Assembly (NCBI GenBank): GCA_003427395.1
Contig: BFEA01000557.1
Coordinates: 102,057-144,539 of the forward strand
Origin: Chara braunii
Lineage: Eukaryota; Streptophyta; Charophyceae; Charales; Characeae
Direction of reading: 5' to 3'
Length of the DNA: 42,483 nt
The stretch's first letter is position 1. Each line of letters opens with the position of its first letter. The position numbers and the translations under genes were made by a program. The notes beneath the pieces were generated by a model. The model did no database searches, was not told the origin of the DNA, and saw nothing but the letters and a program-made list of their open reading frames with translations. This document shows, in pieces, positions 1-10,931 of this stretch.

Positions 1-199
1 GATTGCGCCTGGCCCCGCTCCCGATCGCGCCTCCCGTTCCCCCCCTCCGACCTCAATCCCGCGCCACCCCGATCCCGATCCTATCCTTCCACCCGTCGCA
101 TCCCATCCCCCCCAATCCCGACATTCCCCCCGATCTTCCTCCTCACCCTCCTTCGACCCCGATCCCTGCTGATCCCGACTCCCCCCAACACTTCCCTCC
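1..199. other. C-rich low-complexity sequence
   Basis: Strongly pyrimidine/C-rich sequence with repeats of the type CGATCCCGAT. It lies immediately downstream, in the minus-strand sense, of the gag fragment and may be its Arg/Gly-rich tail. The plus-strand ORF across it is an antisense shadow with no recognisable domain. Confidence 0.5.
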
Positions 200-1809
200 C
201 TACCCTCGACCTCGATCTCTACCGATCGTGCTTCCCCACTTGATAGTAGAACCATCGTTATCGACAAAGATTAGGCGGCTCTTCGCCTTCGAGTTGGGAG
301 GCAGTGTCTTATTCCTACCATCCGTAGTGGGTGCTTGTCTATGCCCTATCTTCGCCTCAAGGTCTAGGGCCATCTTGCTAAACGAAGGAAAGTTGTGCAT
401 ATTGATGTTGGCCTGACTTGCCAATTGGTTCCTGAGAGGCAAAGAGAAGCATCTCAGGTACGAGGTAAGTAAAACCTGGGGGTCATAGCGCACCCCAGGG
501 ACACAGATCAGATGCTCAACAGCGTCGGTGGCTTCCCTTACTGACTTAAACTGCCGCGTGTGCAGTGTCAGGATCGCATTAGTGGCCCTTTGGGCCTCCT
601 GAGGATCATGCCACCTTTCTTCCACTAGCTTAAGGAAGTCATCCAATTTTTGGGCGACTGCCCAAGCGCGGAAGTCATGACCATACCCTTGGAGTTGCAC
701 TAAACCACTCAACCATCTTGCTGCACTACCCTCTAGATAGGAAGCAGCCACAAGCACTTCTTCGTGCGGCAAGGTAAGTTTACACATGATATAGACTGGC
801 ACTGCCCTCAACCACGTGTCGAGGTCTTCACCTCTCTTATCCCCTGTGAAGGGTTTTGGAGCGGCGATGGCCGTCTTTGGGACCCACTGTGTTTGTCCCG
901 GTCCCTGCATCACTCCAGGCTGTGGACCCTGTGACACAGGTTGCTGTGCTAGCTGCTGGGGCTGTGTGCCCTGCGGCTGCACAGGCTGCGAGACAGCAGG
1001 CTGCGTGGTGACCGCAACCTGCAATGAAGATTGGGTGTACACTGTCTGTACAGGAACCTGCAAACTCGTTCCTACTGATACCCCTCCTGAAAGCGGCATG
1101 CCCAGGGAAGCGATCGCAATCGATGATGGGGCTACGTATGGGGATACCCCAGTCACTGGTGGGACAAAAGGAGGAGGATGTAGAACGGGCCAGGCACCAG
1201 GCCCGGACATTGGCGACGTTGCTGACGCTCGCCCAACCAACAGGGCCAGACTTTGCTGGATGTCCTAAAGGATGGTTGTTTGCTGGTCCTGCATCTCCAC
1301 TACATTCAGTAGGACAGACCGGATGATCCTCACATCATCCGTTACGTGCGTCAGGTCCATCTCCTCGCTTGTCTACGCTGCATCCTGGCTTTTCTTCTAA
1401 TCATCCTTTCTTTCTCCGCTTTTATCTGTCCTAATGCATGTTGTAGTTGTGCCTCTTGCAGAGCTGCCTCCTGTATGGCGATCTCATCGGAGGTCAACAC
1501 CAATGGTTGGCTCGCCATTACGCCAGTGGACTGACTCTGGGTCTGCGCGACCGTTGATCCGACGGACCCTGAACTACCGGCTTGAGAAGTCTGCTGCACT
1601 GAAGTGGCCATGGCTTCCGAAGCTGCGGCCTCACTCACAAGGGCCCTGCTAGCCTTTGCTACTCTAGCCCTTCTTTGCTGCTGCAACCTTTCTCTACCCT
1701 GGCGGAACAGGTATCTGTCACCCTCTGGACCTAATGCCAAGTGGGCAATCGGGTGCCTTGCCGATCGCAAGATCCGGTCGTCCGGTTGCTGTTCCTCCCT
1801 ATCACTCAT
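200..1809 (-). pseudogene. LTR-retrotransposon gag, broken
   Basis: Capsid-like gag of an LTR retrotransposon on the minus strand. An N-terminal segment starts at ATG 1809 (MSDREEQQPDD) and is rich in Arg/Gln/Ala with likely coiled coil. After a frameshift near 1351-1375 the frame continues as EEMDLTHVTDDVR and so on, meets an in-frame TAG at 1265-1267 (plausibly from CAG), then runs through a Pro/Gln-rich linker. The retrotransposon gag core begins near 856 (PFTGDKRGEDLDTWLRAV) and contains the ARWL motif typical of Ty3/gypsy gags. It ends in an Arg/Gly-rich tail (GRDRGRG) at 200. No zinc knuckle, protease or RT follows inside the window, so this is a truncated element. The gag core is seen directly; the gypsy assignment rests on motif similarity. 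Confidence 0.75.
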
Positions 1810-4105
1810 AAGCTACAGTGCTGTACACAATCTGCACTATTGCACACTGGATACCTACTGCAGCGTAGTGCACAAACCAACTAAGTAATTGGTTGCTATC
1901 CGGAACATATATCACTTGAGGTCAACAGGTAAGTCAGATTCCTACAAACGAGACTATTTTTAGTTTGACTAGTCCGCAAACAGAAGCACCATGAACAAGA
2001 AACAGTTCTAACTAATGTTGTCTGTCAGATGTCAATGGTTGTACACCTAACTAATCAAAACATAAAAATAGAATCATTTGTGTGGATAGGACAACATGAA
2101 ATTTTCTCGAACTTATCACCTGTAATTTACCCCTCCCTTAGTTCCCCTGAGTATCACTTGACGTCAGCGTCCCTGAGCAATCTGGAGAGTGCCGCGTATC
2201 TAAAGGTGTGTGTCCGGCCCACCCCTGTGCCCCGAGTATCTGTTGAGCCGGCCAGCCCTGCATTGGATTATCCTCGCGTGCAGCGAGCCTTACAACCATT
2301 GGCTGATCCAGAGGCAATTAACGTCCGCCCCCAAGTGACTCCAGGAATTCTTTTACGTCGCAGCCGGACGACGATCACAGCCAATGGTTCCCCTTCCGGT
2401 GCTTATTTAAAGACGCCCGGTCTCGTCTCCCTATAGTGTTGGCCTGCCCTGCAGTACCCATCTAACAGTGCAGCAAGTCGAACAAAGGACAAGCAGCAAA
2501 GCATGCGTGCTCTACTCCCGGTGGGTTCGCATGGTGACCGTGACCCAGTGCTTCGTCCAGGGCCCTTCAGAAAGCTCCGCCCATCTTCTCCCAGATGCTC
2601 CACGTGAACACTGCCGACTCTCAAGGTTGAGCGCACTCGACACCTCACAATGAAAAGACTCTCAAGAAGGAACACACAACCTCACGGTAAGAAGTGTCGG
2701 AGAGGGTAGATAAGGTTAAGAGCAACGTACCTCAAATAGCTGCCCCCAACCATAGAGATAATCTCACTAGATGACCTGATGGCGATTGCGATGACCAGTC
2801 GCTGCATCGGCACAACCAGCATTATCTCGTCGTTCCACCTCAACATCAATCGCACATTAGATAGTTCTCATCACACTGTCAAGACCACATTACCCCCACG
2901 TAGCCTTCCTGGCGATCCCCTCACCTCCTGGGTCGCCACTACACTCGTCTCCACCCTCCTCACTACACACCACCTACGGCCAAACTCGCCAAGCAGACCG
3001 CATGTATGTACCGCATAAGGCAGAAGACAAGCGCCAGATGAGCGCAATCGTACCACAACTCCGATACCAAATTGCAAGGAAGATGAGCAATAGCGAACTT
3101 CAGCAATCAAACAGCATCATACATATGAGTCCAGATAGTCGTGACCTTGAACCAACAACAGAATTGCATCACGAGATTCACCAAATAAGAACACACCAAA
3201 AGTTCATAATTGACAATGCTGAAATAGTCCCATCATCATGAACGAAGAACCAGAGTTGATATCCTATCTGGCGCTCGGCGCCCAGACTACATGTGGCAGA
3301 TCCTATCTAGCCTATACTACGATGCCGAAGTTGACGACAACAGCTCCCCCGAAGTACGAGCATACAGCGACCAGTGTCGCTCGCTTCCAGCACCAGGTAT
3401 GTCTCTCGCCTTACTCACAACCTCGTTCCCCAATTCACAGATGCCACTTGCAGCCAAGTACCACCCTGCGGCACACCCAGCTCACAGCAGCGCAGCTCAG
3501 CTATGGCTGCCTGCTCCTTCCCTGCTCGCCCGTGAGCGCGTAGGCGCCAGCCAGCAAATAGCGCAGCAGCGCTTGCGCAGCATGCAGCCAGCACCCGAAT
3601 GCCGAAGGAGGAGGCAGGCCCTTTCCTATATTGAAGTGGCCTGCCTGCGTCCAGTCCCAAGAAGCTTCCAGTAGGCCCCGGTAGCCTGAGGCCCAGTACG
3701 ATGGAGAACAGGCCAGGGGCCTGCGGTAGTTGCATGTGCCCAACTACCTTTGGCATGTGTGTGGCCCAGTACCCGTATCCAGCCCAGGGCCTGCTTTCCA
3801 TTCATTCCCACAGGCGGCCCAGGGCCTGGGTTTCCTCAACCAACTGGCACTGCGCAACTGCCTGAATTTCCTTTGTTGCGCAGAGGCCGAAATAAGGCCT
3901 TGAAGGCCTCGTCGAGCCTGCCTTCACTTAGGGCGGCCAACGGGCTGTAAGAGAGGGGCCGAAAGGGGCTCATAGAGGCAGTGGCCCCGCATCAATTGTT
4001 CTCCCTCATTCCCCGTCTTCCCCTGCATAGGGCGCACCGTCATTCATTATTGCTATCTCCAGGGTGACCCGGCCGAACGTGAGGGGTCTGAACTTCCTGG
4101 AACAT
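1810..4105. other. unassigned region, possible element 5' flank
   Basis: About 2.3 kb upstream of the minus-strand gag. It may hold that element's leader and LTR, but I could not identify LTR ends or a primer-binding site. A TTTAAA near 2405 followed by pyrimidine-rich sequence could be a plus-strand TATA region. The stretch 3690-3840 repeats the word CCAGGGCCTG three times. Short ORFs in both directions look random; none has a recognisable domain. Confidence 0.4.
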
Positions 4106-4109
4106 GTGT

Positions 4110-4182
4110 ATGTCGAATACAGGACTCGAACACACAACTCTCAGCTTGGCAGGCAAACACCTAACCATAAGGCTAAGTGGGC
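4110..4182 (-). repeat. tRNA-Gly(GCC)-like sequence, degenerate
   Basis: Read on the minus strand this has an A-box-like TAGCCTTATGGTTAGG, an anticodon-arm region GCCTGCCAAGC whose 7-nt loop would put GCC in the anticodon position, and a B-box-like GTGTTCGAGTCC, in tRNA order and spacing. The acceptor and T stems do not pair well, so it is a pseudo-tRNA or the head of a tRNA-derived SINE rather than a working tRNA gene. Confidence 0.55.
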
Positions 4183-5071
4183 TGGGGTGAAAGTGAAGCC
4201 CCAAGATGAGCACTTAGATCTCATTAGCAGTTGTCCTACACAGCCACACTGCCCGTAGTATCTTATTAGCAGTCGGATAGGAGTGTCGGCCTGCAGTTAT
4301 TACAATTGCATGTCTGCTCACACAAACAGTCAGCAACCCACTTAGAGGGAGTTTTGCGGTTGGCCCCAACTTCTTCGGCTCGAGGCCTCATCTTTGCAGT
4401 TACAAGACTCTCAACCACTCGGAGGCGGTTTTTTCTTTTTTCTTTTCCCTATTTTATCAATCTATTTTTTGCTACAGTTGATCGTCGTCATCTACGGCCA
4501 GGCTATTTTGGATCCTACTGTTTTCTCTTCAGATTCCAGAATCTATGGTGAGATCTTTCCGTGCTGAGAATCTACGTTGCCTACAGGAGGGACCAGTGGG
4601 ACTTACCCGGCAGGAAGGAGTCCCTCGGCGGCCCGTCCTCCGCTGCCTCCAGTTGCCGCGAGAGTATATGTAACTGGAGAAGGACCGGTCGCAGCGGGCG
4701 GAGTCAATTCGCGTTGGCTGCCTTCCGGATTTCTTCCGCCAACCGCTGCACCCATTGCGTATGTAAACCTGCACGTCACAACAAGTCAAGTCGGCCAGTC
4801 ACTCGGAGGACAGGTCGTTTTCATCGCCTATTCTGGCGAAGCGGCCTGCACCTGTTTTCGCACCTACCAGTATCCTTTGGCTGAATACTTGCGCGCTGCA
4901 CTTTTCTAGTGTCCCGCCCAGGATCCCAGCGTAAAACGTTTCGTTTCACACCTGAACCGGGTTCGCATTAGGCCTTCGCCCTCCAGTCAGTCCGCGCACC
5001 ATCAGGCCTTCGCCCTCCAGTCAGTCCGCGCACCAGTATATTACCGGTAAGTTGTTCCGAACACCTTCACC
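4183..5071. other. unassigned GC-rich region with weak ORF
   Basis: No recognisable gene. A Pro/Ala-rich ORF of 110 codons (4577-4909) and an overlapping frame opening at ATG 4545 just after a CTTCAG are both open but match no family I know. They may be gag-type N-termini. T-rich sequence at 4430-4470 separates this from the tRNA-like element. Confidence 0.3.
4971..5034. repeat. 30-bp tandem duplication
   Basis: A 30-bp word starting GGCCTTCGCCCTCCAGTCAG occurs twice without mismatch, at 4971 and 5005, separated by ATCA. Confidence 0.9.
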
Positions 5072-6271
5072 ATGAGCGGCGAAGGCGCATCCGATAGTCT
5101 GTCGCTTTGTGCCCTGGCTGCGTCTCCACCGCGTTTCCCATCCTCCTCCACTTCTCCCCCGCCACGCCGCTCTTCTTCCTCCCCTATTCCTTCTCATTCC
5201 TCCCCTTCATCCTCCAGGCCAGAATCTCTCTCTTCCTCCTATCATTCACCCCCGCTCGAACAACCACCTCTTTTCGATCCCTTCCTCAAACACCACTACC
5301 CAGCGCACCTTGTGTTGCAATCATCATCGCCTTCCCAATCAGATACCCCTCCTCCAATTTTTCTCCTCCCTTATCGATTTTCCCTCCCCTCGTCCCTCAC
5401 CACCAATTGCAATTGATCCTATCTTAGAACGCATCTTCGTCATTGACCCTCCCACCACGTCGCTTCTACCTCTCCACCTCTTCGCTCTACCTCTACTCAC
5501 CCAACCTTCCTTCACCAGTTTCCTGCAAACGAGAGTCCTATCAAAGTACGTTCACTTCTAAACGCAGAGGACATTCAACGATTCTGCATCGATGCAGCCA
5601 AATTCAGATTCCAACACGGAGACAAATCCTTCTGCATCATCAAGCGCAAGTGTGCCGTCGAACTACTCTCCTACTCGCTTTTCTCCATGATTCTCTTCAA
5701 ACTCGTGTTCGTAGACTCCAGGCCACTTTTCACGCTCTCACCAAGGGGGATGCTCAGAGCGCATTTGGACCTGGCAGAGTTCCAGCAGACTTGTGCGACC
5801 GACATTGCAGCCAATTTCTATTGTTTTGGCATGTGTGTAGCCTGCATGTGCGATCGATCTGTGTCATCGTGGGTGAAGAAAGGACTCTTCGTTTTGGCAG
5901 ACAATATTCCGGGGATCGCGTCGTCGCTATTTCTCGCTTTCCCGATCGCTGCACATTTCAAGGATTTCTTCACTACTCTAGGAGAAGCGCAATCAAGTCT
6001 CTCCATATCGAAGAACTTGCAGATCGGGGGCCCAACCCCTGGTTCCGATTCATCAGAAGGAAGCTTTCGGCATCCTTCCAACTTACGTTCATCATCCGAT
6101 ACTTCCCCTAGATCCCTCCCCTCCCTTTACCTGGATTACCCTCGTTTCTTCTTCCTCTCTTCCAAGGGTAGAAGAAAGTGTGTGAGTTTCAGAGTTAGTG
6201 CTCCTCGGAATGCCGAGGAAGGCAGCCAAGCCGCAGTCGCTGCCCAAGAAGAGGAAGTCGGGCAGGACTAA
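5072..6271 (+). pseudogene. unrecognised ORF, probably element-encoded, broken
   Basis: A Ser/Pro-rich ORF begins at ATG 5072 (MSGEGASDSLSL) and stops at 5416. The same frame reopens after TGA 5444-5446 and stays open to 6271. The second part has a globular-looking section from about 5535 (ESPIKVRSLLNAEDIQRFC) with several Cys and hydrophobic stretches, then a charged tail ending EEEVGQD. I do not recognise a domain. Its composition and its position upstream of the DIRS-like material suggest a retroelement ORF1, but that is inference. The in-frame stops and a possible frameshift near 5416-5447 argue it is not functional. Confidence 0.35.
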
Positions 6272-6524
6272 ACCAGAGGATTCTTCTTCCGACACCCCCT
6301 CCCCCCCTCAAACCCTTCCTCTCCAACCCCTTTTTCTTGTAACAAAATCACCCTCCACTAGCTCACAACCCCCCCCACTTCGAACCACCATACCCCCGCC
6401 CCCCAAAACCCCAAGGCAAAGACGCAAACCAAGCGTCTGTAAAAATCTAGATCTAGTTATCTTTGCAGCCCTCTTCCTCCTCTTTCTTCTCCACCTTTTC
6501 ACCATCTTTCTCCTTCTTCCCTAA
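6210..6524 (+). CDS. short basic/proline-rich ORF, unknown
   Basis: ORF from ATG 6210 (MPRKAAKPQSLPKKRKSGR), 104 codons, with a strong nuclear-localisation-like basic cluster, a Ser/Thr/Pro-rich middle and a hydrophobic Leu/Phe-rich end. It overlaps the end of the preceding ORF in another frame. The Leu/Phe tail is encoded by a C/T-rich tract and may be non-coding. No family recognised; it may be an element ORF start rather than a host gene. Confidence 0.25.
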   Translation: MPRKAAKPQSLPKKRKSGRTKPEDSSSDTPSPPQTLPLQPLFLVTKSPSTSSQPPPLRTTIPPPPKTPRQRRKPSVCKNLDLVIFAALFLLFLLHLFTIFLLLP

Positions 6525-7017
6525 GCTCCTCGCCATTTCTGTCTCCCTTAACCAATGCTGTCTTTTTCTTCTTTTTTTCAATTTCGATTTTAACTGGTAT
6601 TCTGCTTAGGCAGAGTATTGTGATAATTGGCCAATCACTCTTGACTCCGAACCAATCATCTTTAAGGTTTTCTTCTGACTCGATGCCAATTGCGCAGATA
6701 AAAAAAAAAAAAAAAAAAAAGGAGGCTAGAAATTAAAAAAAAAAAAAAAAAGAGGAGGGAAGGGATAAGGAGCAAGAAAGAAAGGATTCAGCTATGGATT
6801 TTGGCAAAGATTTTCTTCTCCTTCGCATCCTTGTCCCTTCCTCCCCTTCAAAGTAATCCGATCTAAAAGACATCGCTCTTCCAAACAGCCTATTTTTTTT
6901 TTGCAATCACAACATACGGCTCAAAGCAATACTTCGTCGATATGCTTTTGTTTGCTGGGTTTTCATTTCAACTTATCTTTGCTTATAATCTTTTTTGGCC
7001 TTCCCTATTGAAAGGAA
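6525..7017. other. A/T-tract-rich noncoding sequence
   Basis: No coding signal. Contains poly(A) runs at 6700-6720 and 6735-6751 separated by AGGAGG, and a T run at 6892-6902. It leads into the higher-order repeat. Confidence 0.6.
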
Positions 7018-7048
7018 AACCTTCAGATCGTCTCATTGACAGGATTTT

Positions 7049-7088
7049 TCAGCACCAACCGCGGATCTTCAGATCGGCGTTGCGCTGA
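7049..7088 (+). repeat. 40-nt hairpin unit, copy 1
   Basis: TCAGC and GCTGA form the base, CAA and TTG extend the stem, and GATCT-TC-AGATC forms the apex. Confidence 0.8.
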
Positions 7089-7222
7089 ATAACCTATCAA
7101 CGAGATCTGAGCATCCCTCGCCCAACTTTTGATCTACCTTTCACCTCTGAAATACTTAGAATAAAATCTCTGCGAATGCATCTACCTAGAATACCGTCAG
7201 AACATTTCATCGACAGGACCTT

Positions 7223-7262
7223 TCAGCACCAGCCGACGATCTTCAGATCGACACTGTGCTGA
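7223..7262 (+). repeat. 40-nt hairpin unit, copy 2
   Basis: Same 40-nt layout; the mid-stem CAA/TTG of copy 1 is CAG/CTG here, a paired change that keeps the stem. Confidence 0.8.
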
Positions 7263-7921
7263 ATAACCTATCAATGAAATTCCCTAGTACCCCTTTTTCT
7301 CAACTTTTGTGAATTATTTAGAATAAAAATTCTGCGGATGCACCTACCTTAAAGATTGTCATCAATCAAAGTGATACAAGTATGCAGTCAGCCTTCCAAA
7401 AAAAAAAAAAAAAAAAGGGCATATCCATGTGTCTTTTCCTACGAGTAATTCTGCACCTATCCCACCACCCCTTTTATGACTTTATTCCATCACCAAATAC
7501 TACGATCTTTACGCTTGCAACACAACTCGCACAAATAGCATGTATCCCGTGTGGGTGTGTGTGTTAGGGGAAGGGAAGAGGGTCGCAAGCGAAGGGTGAG
7601 TGTGTACGCGTGCGAGTGTATGTGCGTATGAATGCATATGTATTTATGTTTTGGTATCTTCACATTGTAAGCGACTTTCGAGTGAATCTAAATGCTATCC
7701 GAATGCATCAACCCTTTATCTCCTGAAGGGAATATGGAATTACTCATTGCATTACCGATTACTGTGGATTAAACGCTTGCAAAACGACTTCAAATTGCCC
7801 AAAAATGTCAAAAATAAAAAATAAAAAAATTACTATCCTGAGTAGAAAAGACAATGCACTCCAGACATCAATGATTTTGCGTTCAGGATGCGGATGTTCA
7901 CCACGATAACCGCCCAATCTT

Positions 7922-7961
7922 TCAGCACCAACTGCGGATCTTCAGATCGGTGATGCGCCAA
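7922..7961 (+). repeat. 40-nt hairpin unit, copy 3
   Basis: Apex GATCTTCAGATC intact; the base is weakened (GCGCCAA instead of GCGCTGA). Confidence 0.75.
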
Positions 7962-8112
7962 ATAACCTATCCATGAAACCTCCAAGCACCCCTCTTCCAA
8001 CTTCTAATCTATCTTCCACCTCTGAGTTACTCAGGTAAAATCTCTAAATGCACCTACCTTAAAAACTGTCATCAATCAAAACCCTTCAGATCGTTTTATT
8101 GACAGGATCTTT

Positions 8113-8152
8113 TCAGCATCAACCCACGATCTTCAGATCGGCACTGCGCTGA
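8113..8152 (+). repeat. 40-nt hairpin unit, copy 4
   Basis: Base TCAGC/GCTGA and apex intact. Confidence 0.75.
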
Positions 8153-9127
8153 ATAACCTATCAATGAAATTTTCTGAGTACCCCTTTCTCTCAACTTCCG
8201 ATCTACTCCTCACCTGTTAAAAAATAAAAATAAAAAAAAATCTATACGGATGCACCTACCTAAACACCGCCATCAATCAAAGTGATTCAGTGTGTTGTTA
8301 AGCCTTTCAAGAAACTGTAAAAAAAAAAAAAAAAAAAGGAAAGAAAGATCGATGTGTCTTCTCCTAAGATCAATTCAGCATCTACCCCAAAATTCTTAGC
8401 CGCTCAGAATCAATTTACATCCTATAAACCAAAAGACCTATCCTCTAGAAGGGAACAAGTGTACTTAAAAAAAAATAAAAAAAATCTTAAAATATAAAAT
8501 GAAGAAAATCCTACTTGACCTGGATTCTATCGCTCAGCCTATTATAACGAAGGACAATCTCGAAGAATTCTTCTCCGACCGGTTGCCGCTATGCACCTCT
8601 CTGCATGCGCTTACAAGCAACTGTGCTTACGCGACTGTGTTTTATTTGTGTGTGTTTCCAGTATGTCTAAGTGTGTGTATTGTGTATGTGTGCGTAAGGG
8701 AGCGTATGTATGTGAACGGGCGTATAGGCAGTATACATTTTAGGAGGAGAGGAGGAAAAAAACGGTGAGTGTTACATGTGTGCGCGTGCGTATGTGTGCG
8801 TATATGTGCGCGCATTTGCGTATGATTTGTTATCTTAGGACAAATCCTCACATTGCAGAAACTTCGAAAGAATCTGAATATTATCGCAATCAGATGCATT
8901 CACCTTTCATCCCCTATAGAGATTATGACGTTACTCATTTCGACCGGTTACTTGAACTATATGCTTGCAACACAACTCGTCAAGGAGCGTATATACTATG
9001 TGATGTGTGTGTTGACGGAGGAGGGAAGAAGGAGCGGGGGAAAGAGTGAGTGTGTACGCACACTTACTTATGCGCATATAAGTGCATAAGTGTGTGCGGA
9101 TGTTTGCCACGATAACCGTCCAATCTT

Positions 9128-9167
9128 TCAGCACCAACTGCGGATCTTCAGATCGTTGCTGCACTGA
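9128..9167 (+). repeat. 40-nt hairpin unit, copy 5
   Basis: Apex intact; right base ACTGA. Confidence 0.75.
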
Positions 9168-9318
9168 ATAACCTATCAATGAAACCTCCAAGCACCCCTC
9201 TCTCAACTTCTAATCTACCTTTCACCTCTGAGTTACTCAGGTAAAATCACTGAATGCACCTACCTCGAAAACTGTCATCAATCAAAACCCTTCAGATCGT
9301 TTTATTGACAGGATTTTT

Positions 9319-9358
9319 TCAGCATCAGTCGACGATCTTCTGATCGGCACTGCGCTGA
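9319..9358 (+). repeat. 40-nt hairpin unit, copy 6
   Basis: Base intact, CAG/CTG mid-stem as in copy 2; apex changed to GATCTTCTGATC. Confidence 0.75.
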
Positions 9359-10000
9359 ATAACCTATCAATGAAACTTTATGAGTTCCTCTTTCTCTCAA
9401 CTTCCGATCTACTCCTCACCTGCTAAATACATTAAAAAAAAAAAAAAAATCTCTGTGGATGCACCTACCTAAACACCGCCATCATCACAACTCGCCAAGG
9501 AGCGTATATACTATGTGATGTGTATGTTGACGAAGGAGGGAAGAAGGAGCGGGGGAAGGAGTGAGTGTGTACGCACACTCATGTATGCGCGTATAAGTGC
9601 ATAAGTGCGTGTCTCTTGTTACTTCTAAATCTTCACATTGTAGGGACCTTTTGAGAAGATCTGGATGCTATCGCATGCTTCACCCCTTTTTATCCCCTAA
9701 AGAAAGTACGGAGTTATTCATTGCATTGCTGATTACTGTGGACTAGTTACTCGAAAAACGACTTGCCCAAAAAAGAAAAAAAAGAAGAAAAAAAAAGAGA
9801 ACGTCTCTATCCCCCCCCCCCAAAAAAAAAAAAAAAAATGCAGTTCAGATATCTTTTATCAGGGTGCAAATGTTTGCTATGGTACTCGTTTACTTTACAC
9901 TTATATCTTTTCGCCAATCTTAAAAAAAAAAAAAAAAAAAAAGAGGAAAGAAAAATCAATTTAAATTCCTTGTACGTTCTACTTTGTTTGCAGGACCACA

Positions 10001-10202
10001 ATGGATACCCCCCTTTTTGAAACTCTCCTTATGAACCTTGTTTTTCTTCCTTTTTGCATTTTCCTACGTCTCATCATCATCCTCCCACCTTTTCTCTCTC
10101 AATATTATCCTTTGAAAGTTTTTGCAATCCTCATTCTTCTTCTTTTCGGACTTCCATTCTTAATACCCTTCCTCCTTGTTTCCTTCTTTTTTCCACCAAT
10201 CC
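10001..10202 (+). pseudogene. possible second copy of the DIRS-like ORF1 start
   Basis: An ATG at 10001, just after a splice-acceptor-like TTTGTTTGCAG, opens MDTPLFETLL and later reads ILPPFLSQYYPLKVF. The ORF1 start at 10932 also follows TTTTTTGCAG and reads MDPLLLTYI, then ILPIFPPSYVSLKVL. The shared pattern suggests two copies of the same leader and ORF start. The frame here runs into an assembly gap and then becomes hydrophobic, so it is probably a decayed or truncated copy. Confidence 0.4.
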
Positions 10203-10405
10203 NNNNNNNNNNNNNNNNNNNNNNNNNNNNNNNNNNNNNNNNNNNNNNNNNNNNNNNNNNNNNNNNNNNNNNNNNNNNNNNNNNNNNNNNNNNNNNNNNN
10301 NNNNNNNNNNNNNNNNNNNNNNNNNNNNNNNNNNNNNNNNNNNNNNNNNNNNNNNNNNNNNNNNNNNNNNNNNNNNNNNNNNNNNNNNNNNNNNNNNNNN
10401 NNNNN
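10203..10405. other. assembly gap (203 N)
   Basis: Run of N. Any ORF crossing it is artificial. Confidence 1.
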
Positions 10406-10734
10406 CAGAAAAATCTGTCAAAATGAAGACCCTTCGATCTACCGAAAATTCTTTTCAACTCGGCATCTCAATTTCATTACCACCTGCATTGACCTCATCC
10501 GTCTAGCTCCTCTCTTGCACAACAAACAGAATCCCCACCATCATAGGCAATTCAGGAGAAGGGGGGCGGGGGATCTTATATCTTGAGCTTGCAAAAGGGG
10601 TAATTAAAACAAGCATTTACTTGATTCAAAAAAAAAAAAGATATTGTTTCTTCAAAATTATCACCATATGATCTCCTTACTAAATTACTTCATTTCCGTA
10701 AAGAAGAAGGATGGCTCAAAAAAAAAAAAAAAAA

Positions 10735-10740
<6 letters not shown>

Positions 10741-10773
<33 letters not shown>
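10741..10773 (+). repeat. 33-nt poly(G) tract
   Basis: An uninterrupted run of 33 G follows a poly(A) run (10717-10738). Length may be unreliable in a short-read assembly. Confidence 0.9.
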
Positions 10774-10774
<1 letters not shown>

Positions 10775-10931
10775 AGATACCATCAAGAGAGAAAAATATC
10801 TAAGATAATAAAAGAGCAAAGAAGGGCCCGGGGAAACAGAGGGAGGACCAGCACATACTACCTATATCTTACTAGTAGTAAGGCAAGGTTGGAAGGTGAA
10901 ACTCTTTTAACCATTTTATTCTTTTTTGCAG

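Larger units (their letters stand above)
7018..9760 (+). repeat. higher-order tandem repeat with hairpin units
   Basis: Three related blocks start at about 7018, 7895 and 9098. Each opens with a tandem pair of units of roughly 180-200 bp. A unit contains a conserved 40-nt hairpin, then AATAACCTATCAATGAAA, then a pyrimidine-rich stretch ending in CACCTACCT and CATCAATCAAA. After the pair comes a poly(A) run, a GTGTGTACGC-rich purine segment (GGAGGGAAGAAGGAGCG) and, in blocks 1 and 3, a shared end (ATTCATTGCATT...GATTACTGTGGA). No convincing coding frame. It ends just before the DIRS-like material and could be that element's leader or terminal repeat, which is not demonstrated. Confidence 0.8.

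Noticed and set aside
816-1268. Cys-rich plus-strand ORF of 150 codons
   Set aside because: Antisense shadow of the Pro/Gln-rich part of the minus-strand gag.
5109-5561. Overlapping Leu/Pro-rich ORFs in three frames
   Set aside because: C/T-rich sequence without stops in any frame; not independent genes.
7018-9400. Hammerhead ribozyme in the 40-nt hairpin repeat
   Set aside because: No CUGAUGA...GAAA core; only a loose CTGATCGG in one copy.
7018-9760. CRISPR-like array
   Set aside because: Eukaryotic context, long irregular units, no short direct repeats with unique equal-length spacers.
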